Source: Diphasiastrum complanatum
Lineage: Eukaryota; Streptophyta; Lycopodiopsida; Lycopodiales; Lycopodiaceae
Direction of reading: 5' to 3'
Assembly: GCA_029204225.1 (NCBI GenBank)
Contig: CM055102.1
Location: 41,168,189 to 41,232,188, forward strand
Length of the DNA: 64,000 nucleotides
Shown here: in pieces, positions 57,240 through 64,000 of the stretch
How the letters are laid out: every line of letters begins with the position of its first letter
How positions within the stretch are numbered: the stretch's first letter is position 1
The notes under the pieces: model-generated
Databases searched by the model: none
What the model saw: only the letters and a program-made list of their open reading frames with translations
What the model was told of the DNA's origin: nothing
Made by a program: the position numbers and the translations under genes

Positions 57240-58100
57240 GGTCAGCTGTTGCTGATTACTCATTAAAATTGGACACATTAAATGTCATAATTTGCCTTAC
57301 TATTTTTAGTAAGGCGGATTTGAAGGGCATAAATTTCCACCTTTCAAAAGTGAAAGTTGAAAGCGTTTCACGTGCAAGGTGAAGGCATTTCGCGAGAGAA
57401 CAGTATCATGTTCGTTCCGGGATTTGAATTTTCTCAATCCTGATTATCCTACTGCGGGAGCTGAGGTCAGATTAATCTATCATTTGCGTTTAGCGAGAAT
57501 GTTCACAGGGCAGAAACGAAGAGAGAGAGAGAGAGACTATATATGCAGAGCTATCCTTTTTTGCCATCTCTGTTTGCTCACTTTGAATCTGAACAGAATG
57601 TTTGAGTACGTTAAGTACTGGATGGATGCCTTAGCTGATAAAGAAAGCAGCAAGTGGATTTGCAGTCTGAGAGATCGTGGTGTGAAGAATAATACCTTTT
57701 GAGTGGTGTTTCGTTCTTCGTTTTATCATTTGGCTTTTTGTCAGTGATACTGTTTCCATTTGGCTTGATTTTCATATATATTGTAATAATTTGTCAGAGA
57801 TTGTGTTTTCATTTGACCTGATTTTCATTGATAATGTAATCGCTTGGTTTGATTCCATTCGTAATGTTTGGAAAAAGTCTGTGCTTCTTGGTATCTACAA
57901 CGACGCCACGCTTCACAAATTCCTGAATCATTATGGAAGCGAACAACGGATCAATGGCTTTGGCCAACCGAGAAGGCTTGTGATCGTTTCTGCTCTTTTT
58001 GCGATGAACTGATGTACAAAATGATTGGGCTGATGTTTTGCAGCTCTCTCTCCAAGAGACAATAATTCTTTCTCAACCTATTCAATTTTTCTCTTTTTGT
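57240..58100. other. No supported gene
   Basis: Short overlapping frames (57379-57702, 57791-58012) match nothing I recognise and change frame without domain continuity. Confidence 0.4.
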
Positions 58101-58109
58101 GTTGAAGGG

Positions 58110-58405
58110 CACATAACGTCAGATAACGGTCCTCAAGGCCCGTTATGAGATTTTGGGAAGGGCTCACCCCAAAATTTCAAAACGGGCCCTCCAGGCCGTA
58201 ATCTAATACACAATAATTACATACGGTAGCCGGCGTGAGCAGGCCCGCTACCATGTAGCAAGCAGTCGGTACCTGCCTCGCCGCGGAGGCGGTACCAACT
58301 ACCTGCTGCCGTAATCCGTATTTACAATCAGTAATGCAATGATTGGCAGCGGGCCTGCTCACGCCCGCTACGTAGTCCGTATTTACAATCAGTAATGCAA
58401 TGATC
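58110..58405. repeat. Structured fold-back region
   Basis: 58137-58188 is a hairpin (GGCCCGTTATGAGATTTTGG against its near complement). 58225-58252 and 58348-58371 form an inverted pair (GCGTGAGCAGGCCCGCTAC). A 29-bp direct repeat starting TCCGTATTTACAATCAG occurs at 58315-58343 and 58376-58404. No terminal duplication was identified. Confidence 0.7.
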
Positions 58406-58604
58406 CTCCGTAGATTCTAGAATCTAAAAGCAAAAACTGGCAGAAAGGGACTTCGTTTTGCAAAATTGACTAATACAGGTTAGAAGAAAAATTCTGTAAA
58501 GCATTTAATATGAAATATTAACAATGTTCTTACGGTCGATAGGCTGTAGGGAAGATCAGGATTCAAGAAATATGAAATCACTTTTGACAAAACCACTTTT
58601 CCTC

Positions 58605-60319
58605 CTATGTTTTGTACACCTCTATTACAGACTGCAAATTAGGAATTTTGAAAATTTTAAAACTCTGAAAACCAGCTTTAGTGAGAAGCTTGTGCCATTC
58701 TTCCCTTGTCCTTTCCAATCCCTCCGTTTGCATGAGCAATCATAACAAGATCAAATGAGCATCTGAGGTTTGTGTATGGATCTGTTTCTCTGATGGATCA
58801 AGGACAACATCGATAATAATAACCTTGCCCTTTCTCGGGTAATGCCCTGTAGCAATTGCGTAAAATCTTGGTACATCGTTCATCATCCAGTCGTGCATTA
58901 TCCACTGCAAACACAAAAATTATTATCAGATGTTTGTGGAACTTGTGAATTCTCAGATAGCTTAAGAACATTTAACGCACAAGAAATTAGTTATCGTGTG
59001 TATAATTCATAATTTAACTACTAATAAAGATTTTAAGGAAACTCGAAAACACTAGCAGCCATTGCCTTATCCATGGCCACTGTGTATGAGGAACTTGTCA
59101 ATCCTCAAATAACTTAAGCACGTGTAACGCTCAAGAAAGTCACCGTGTGTGTGTTTCATGATTTATTCACTCAAAGATTTTGATGAGACTCAAAAGGACT
59201 ATGAGCATGCACCTTCATGATTATAGCGTCAGCTGACGGAACACTCTGAAACATGTCTCCCCCGACGTGTTCAACGCCTGAGCCTCAAAATTATTCAAGC
59301 ATAAAGTTGCATGAGCCATTTTGCTGCGTCATCTCAGATGCTTGCTGGAAAAAGTAACGAGTATCCTACAGGCCTTTATCGCTCTAGGCAAAATTTGTTT
59401 AAGCTACGGACATAACAGACTCAAAATACTTGGGCTTTTCTGTAAACATTCTAAAAGTAATGAACACCTTAAGAGCGCCAAACATTGCATTTCTTACCAG
59501 GAATACAAGGAGCTAGTGCAACAACGTGCGGAAGATCAAAATTCGATGCACTTGATATAAGGATATGCTGTTACGATCTTTGATATGGTCAGTCCCACAC
59601 CTCCACCAACATCTACGAGCGTTTTCAAATCTTGAATCATCGTAGTGTTTTAAAACAGCGGAGATAGAGATCTTGCTTTCAGCAGCCATGGCCTCATTGA
59701 AAAGATTGTTAAAGAAGGAAAACTCGTTTGCAAAATTCCATACGTTCTTTACCGTTGGCTCTCTCAAAAGCGTCACCTCCTTCTAGAACACACTCGTTGA
59801 AATGATGCCAGGGTGCTTGGGTGACTTTATCTAGCCTGCATGACAGCCATGGGTGCTAGGCAAAAATCATTGTTCTCCTTGACAAGCCACTTGGAAGCGT
59901 TGGTAAGGCCATAACGCCACTCCTTGACTCCAGACGGAGTGTCTACAGCAGTTTCCTTGAAAATGTTCTTCACTGCTAAGAATCTGAGGATGCGTTGAAG
60001 GTAATCTGTCTTAGGTGCTTTACTTGGTAGCTTTAAAAATATCTGTTCCAAGGACAAAGTAGCTTCAGGTCCTGCCCTTGCAAGAATATCAGGGATGTCC
60101 AACAAAATAGCAGCCTTCAAAGCCATGGATGAAGCAAATGCGAAGATAGTATTCCAGATAGTTAGCTGGCTTCCGACGCATACTCATCATCAGACACAGA
60201 GAAACCATTAAAGGATTCCATATTTCGTTCGCTATTGATTCTATGCTCTCTATGGTATGGCTTCCCTGCCATTGCGAGCTGATGCTATGGTGTTCCGTGA
60301 TTTCATGAATTTCACCCAT
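58605..60319 (-). pseudogene. Plant small-molecule O-methyltransferase (COMT-like) pseudogene
   Basis: Three exon-like blocks with GT-AG borders: 59498-60319, 59213-59277, 58605-58904. Motifs: dimerisation region MALKAAILLDIPDILARAG, RYGLTNASKWLV; SAM site LVDVGGGVG and DLPHVV; GVEHVGGDMFQSVPSADAI; catalytic-His region WIMHDW; then GKVIIIDVVL, ERTREEWHKLLTKAGF and a stop at 58605. These families methylate hydroxyls of phenolics or alkaloids using SAM. Damage: a stop near 60165, frameshifts before MALKAAI (near 60125), before the SAM motif (near 59630), at the PEKG region (near 58830) and twice more before the C-terminus. The start ATG at 60319 (MGEIHEITEHH) is plausible. The substrate cannot be inferred. 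Confidence 0.88.
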
Positions 60320-60429
60320 TTCGCATAAAAAGCTGTAATACAAGCTGTATTATACAACGGTACAATAGAAAAGAGAAAAAAACGAGAGCTGGTTTGGGCT
60401 TCAAACCATTTAAAAGCCGTACACGGACA

Positions 60430-61470
60430 GCTGCCGAACAAAAGTAGTCCTTCTATTTGTTCCTTGAACTACTCCACAAATCAATCAGATGTTCTTCGTT
60501 GCTACTCCACAGGGTTTAAGGAGGACCAGAGCGTGATCATGCCCAAAAAAATCAACAGTAAACACTTATCAATGAATCGATCGATAAAAGATCACGATCA
60601 GAGCAATATCAAAGGCATAAAGACCGAAACAAAGTGCTCGCTCGATCAGTAGCATAACAAAAGCAAATAAATAACCTCCAGATGCAAAACAGTTTATGGA
60701 TTTCCAGCCACTCTAGCCCACTTCTTCTTTGGCAGACATTGATCTGATGCCGACAGCCAAGCCTAATGTATCCTCACGAAGCCGTGTCAGCAACATTCAG
60801 AGCAGGCCAGGAGCCTTCGGTGATCGGTGGATTACGGGTAAGTTTTATTGCTAATTCTAGCTCTAAATCTTCTCGAACCAGCTCCATTTTTTAATCCAGT
60901 TCTAATTCTGAAACCCTCTGTTTCTAGTTCCAGTGCTGATTCTGAGGTTGTAACTACCACAGCTCGTGGCCAATAGTTGGAAAACAAAGAGAACCCTGAT
61001 AGCTACCGCTCAGCTACCTCTCGAGTCACAATCAAAGTATAGAATATCTGTCATCGAGTCTCAAGTCATTATTTTGTGATGAGTTCGTGTTGACACATGG
61101 AGCCCTATATTTTTCCATTATTATGTGTACTTTTTGTGTTCCTTGATTATATGTGTTGAGATTGTGGGGATGAGTACCTTTCCCCTCACGAGGTTAGGTT
61201 GGTCCCTTAGCCCATGAGCCCAAGAGCAACTGCCTTTCCCTACTTAATGCCAAGAGAGAGGTGTTTTGGCCCTGCCGAACAGCAAGCAGGGATAGTGTGG
61301 CTCTAATGGCCTGTTGGCCTAATGTTCATTTGAGGACAAAAGTCATTTTAGATATTTGCAAACGTAACATTTGAGGCATTTCACATGGTCACAAAATTGA
61401 GCATATCTTCACGTGGGTTCAAGTTCATGGATAGGGGCGGGCGATGTGAGAGTTGCGCCAGGGTATGGTT
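60430..61470. other. No gene recognised
   Basis: 5' flank of the O-methyltransferase pseudogene and anonymous sequence; no motifs. Confidence 0.45.
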
Positions 61471-61471
61471 T

Positions 61472-61550
61472 TGTTTTCAGTTGTACACAGCTTTTGGAGA
61501 GAGGATCTATTGTTTTCAGTTGTACACAACTTTTGGAGAAGGGAATCTAT
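61472..61550. repeat. About 40-bp tandem duplication
   Basis: GTTTTCAGTTGTACACA(G/A)C followed by TTTTGGAGA occurs twice in succession. Confidence 0.85.
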
Positions 61551-62950
61551 TGAGAAATGAGGGGCGAGGTGGGCGACAATTTGCACTGTCGAAGACAAAA
61601 TTAAGAGCACCGTTGTTTGAATCATCTGTCACAACAGAACCATTCGATAAATCGATGAGTCAGTAGGTGTTTTAGACTACCATAGATACATAATTTGAAG
61701 ACATCAAGGACAACCATGATTCCGTTCTTCGACTCATTCAATACGAAACATAAGGAGAGTAGCGAGTATTTGATTCACAAAACATAAAGTAAAAACAACA
61801 ACAATCATTCACACATTATACACTAATTTGAAGAACGCAGAGTATAATTATGATGCGCGAATGTAATAGTTGTAAAGAAATCTACTTATTAGTACACAAG
61901 CTTAGAAGAACAACTCTGAGTCGATCGATTAATGCTAGTAGGCTAAAAGGCAGCAAGAATGTTTACTGGGTACTCCAGAGCAACAAAAAGGTACATCTAT
62001 CTGATCATCTCATAACATTCTGGTTTTCCGAGTAAATAACCATGTCTAGGACTTTGTCATGGATACCTGGAAGAAATAAATGGTAGCAAATACAGTGGCA
62101 ACAAGATCGAATGGTTGAAGTGAATTAGAATTCCAATAGGATCTTGGAGACGCGTTTGGAGAACTGAGTTTTGACATTTCAAGGTATGATCGCAAGCGTC
62201 TGGATGGAATTGAGTGTTGCAATTTGCAGTTCTCTTATGGAAAAACTTGTAAGTGCTTCTGGCACTTTATTGTATAATAGGTCTCTGTGAAAAATTGGCA
62301 AAATCTAGCTTTGTTATTTTACGATTGTTGTTTATGAGAAAATCTCACACGTGTGGAGCATGTTCCCACGTGTGGAAAATAGTCAAAATAATCTTAGTCA
62401 TGTTGAGTTAGGGGTACTCAATTTGTTAGTAGAGATCTAGCCAAGTGTTTGATGTTCATTAGGCCATTTTTGCATAAGAGGCAAAATAGGCAAGTACACC
62501 TGTAAAGGCTTGATTTGGCCAAAAGTAGAAAGTGATGTAGCTTGAGTTAGGTTAGGCTACTTACATTTTTCAAGTTGAGATTTGGTGAGTGACTCATCCC
62601 TATGTGTTGGCATGAGAGTTAGTGACCAATCAAAATGCTAGAATCTATCAAATGGTCCAATCAAGATTGAGCACTCATATATCACTCAACCAATAGGATT
62701 TAGAGGAGGACAAAAGGTGTCCAATCATCTTTCACTCCCCTTCACCCTAGATTACTACTTATAGTGATTTAGTTCATTTGTAATTAAGTTTTATGGAGTT
62801 ATGAGATTTCTACACATTTTGAGTCAAAATTGGTTTCTCTCTCTACCTTGAGTTCTTGATAGTAGAATTCTCCCTCTACCCGACACTATTGCAAGGTAAT
62901 CTCTTTGTCGAGAACTTTGCTTTTGACATATTGATACTTAATTTCAACTG
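61551..62950. other. No gene recognised; possible LTR-like sequence
   Basis: CACACGTGTGG motifs near 62350 recall the LTR at 52260. A promoter-like stretch near 62750 (TACTTATAGTG) has CT-rich downstream sequence. No ends or primer site were found. Confidence 0.3.
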
Positions 62951-62954
62951 TGCT

Positions 62955-63300
62955 TACTCCTAGAATGAAATCTAGGGTTGGCTGATAAAGCCATGGCACT
63001 TTGATTATCACAAAATCTATAGAATTGTCAGAGATTGACATCTGAAAGTAAGTTCCTCAACCATACTACTTCCTTTGTAGATTGAGAGACTGCGATATAC
63101 TCTGCTTAAGTGGAAGATAGAGCTATCAAAGTTTGCTTGCAATTGTTCCATGAAATAGCTTGCCCAACTTGCATCTGAATAACCATTGAGAATATTGAGT
63201 TTGTCGTTGTTGACTGCTCCATAACAAATGAAAAAGTCCATAGTAGCTCGAAGATATCTCAAAACTCTGATAAGAGCCTTTCTATAGGATCGCCTAGTGA
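62955..63300 (-). pseudogene. Copia RNase H scrap, minus strand
   Basis: On the complement: RSYRKALIRVLRYLRATMDF, ICYGAVNNDKLNILNGYSDA, then (other frames) AEYIAVSQSTKEVVWLRNLL and ALSANPRFHSRSKH. Related to the 36970-42077 family. It ends before the CACTA terminus. Confidence 0.8.
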
Positions 63301-63421
63301 AGATCCCGACTAGATCCTGTTGCATACAACCAAAAGGACACTGTGGAGCAAAACCACCCAACAACATGAAATGGCTAGTCAAAACCCTAACCACTTCACC
63401 CTCATGCCATGGCGAATGAAT

Positions 63422-64000
63422 CACTACTACAAAAAATGATGAAAGTTTTTTATTTAGGAAAAATTAAACATCGCTTCGCGATTTTAATAGCGACAGATAT
63501 ATGTTTTTACAATCGTTTGCAACAAAACATCGTGTGGCGATATCTTAATCGTCGCCATGCGACAAACAATATTCAACGCTTTGCGCATACTTACCTTAGT
63601 GACATTCTGGCGACGTTTAGCGACAATTGATCTAAAACGTTGCCCCCCGCACAACGGTATTCCTAATCGGTCAAAATATGGATTTCGAGTCGAGATTTTG
63701 TGTAGTGACATTTTAGCGATGGTTATTTAATGTCGCTACGCGACGTCCAAATAGAGTGACGTTCAGCGACAAATAGACATCACCATGCATATATGTCGCC
63801 CCCGATGCTGTAAAAACATTGCAGACTGTAAAACCCAAGGGATGGTTTTTTATGAGTGACGATTACTTAGTGTCGCTATGCGACGTCCAAATAGGACGAC
63901 GTTTCAGCGACGAATAAGCGACTGCCGTAGCATAAATGTCGCCCGAGACGTTATAAAAATATTGCCAGACTGTAAAACCGAGGGATGGTTTTTAAAAGCG
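63422..64000 (+). mobile_element. CACTA (En/Spm) element, 5' end, runs off the window
   Basis: It starts CACTACTACAAAAAATGA, an En/Spm terminal sequence. Subterminal GCGAC/GTCGC words recur densely to the window end, including two longer units (TGTCGCTACGCGACGTCCAA near 63732 and TGTCGCTATGCGACGTCCAA near 63871). No transposase lies in the visible part. The 3-bp flank on the left is AAT; the partner end lies outside. Confidence 0.82.

Noticed and set aside
56765-57266. Arg/Glu/Gly-rich protein (minus) and Ser/Pro/Leu-rich protein (plus)
   Set aside because: Both are produced by the polypyrimidine tract; no domain, no splice context.
57379-57702. 107-codon plus-strand frame as a gene
   Set aside because: No recognisable motif and a simple-repeat segment (RRERERD) inside; kept as unassigned sequence.

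Overview
The window is plant nuclear DNA. It has Ty1/copia and Ty3/gypsy elements primed by plant-type tRNAs, CACTA and hAT-like elements, a Helitron-type terminus, a calmodulin-binding transcription activator (CAMTA) gene with GT-AG introns, and a decayed plant O-methyltransferase gene. It looks like gene-poor sequence of a large, repeat-rich genome; I cannot name the species.

Layout. 1-3904: broken copia fragments ending in a 722-bp LTR that itself carries a hAT-like MITE. 4010-8675: a CpG-rich block, then a minus-strand gypsy chromovirus derivative keeping only a gag start, a degenerate repeat block and a chromodomain between two LTRs. 8703-9080: a very short Helitron-like element and a MITE fragment. 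9532-14260: six exons of a CAMTA gene on the minus strand whose splice phases agree throughout; its 3' exons lie off the left edge. 14533-16466: a diverged duplication of intron or upstream sequence split by a five-LTR array of a miniature LTR retrotransposon (TRIM) whose LTRs each contain a tRNA-like sequence. The array as a whole is flanked by one 5-bp target duplication. 16467-20029: a copia element with its own target duplication.

20030-27780 holds no recognisable gene. It contains two more hAT-like MITEs, a G/C-rich array, a CGATAAGTCGG minisatellite and a G-box-rich stretch. 27785-33750 is a minus-strand copia split by a plus-strand copia (28426-32970, target duplication CTCTT). 33780-43198 is a complex of two related plus-strand copia copies. 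43199-49150 is a decayed minus-strand gypsy element with a tRNA-Asp-type primer site and an extra coiled-coil reading frame. 49190-52600 is a minus-strand copia with intact protease and integrase motifs but no RT. 53060-55504 is a CACTA transposase remnant ending in a CACTA terminus. 58605-60319 is the O-methyltransferase pseudogene. 62955-63300 is a copia RNase H scrap, and from 63422 a CACTA element enters and runs off the right edge.

The only gene with a consistently open frame is CAMTA, a predicted CG-1 DNA-binding transcription factor. Every pol gene is broken. The most unusual objects are the tRNA-bearing TRIM array and the set of hAT-like MITEs in which each element is built from repeats of its own short CpG-containing word.
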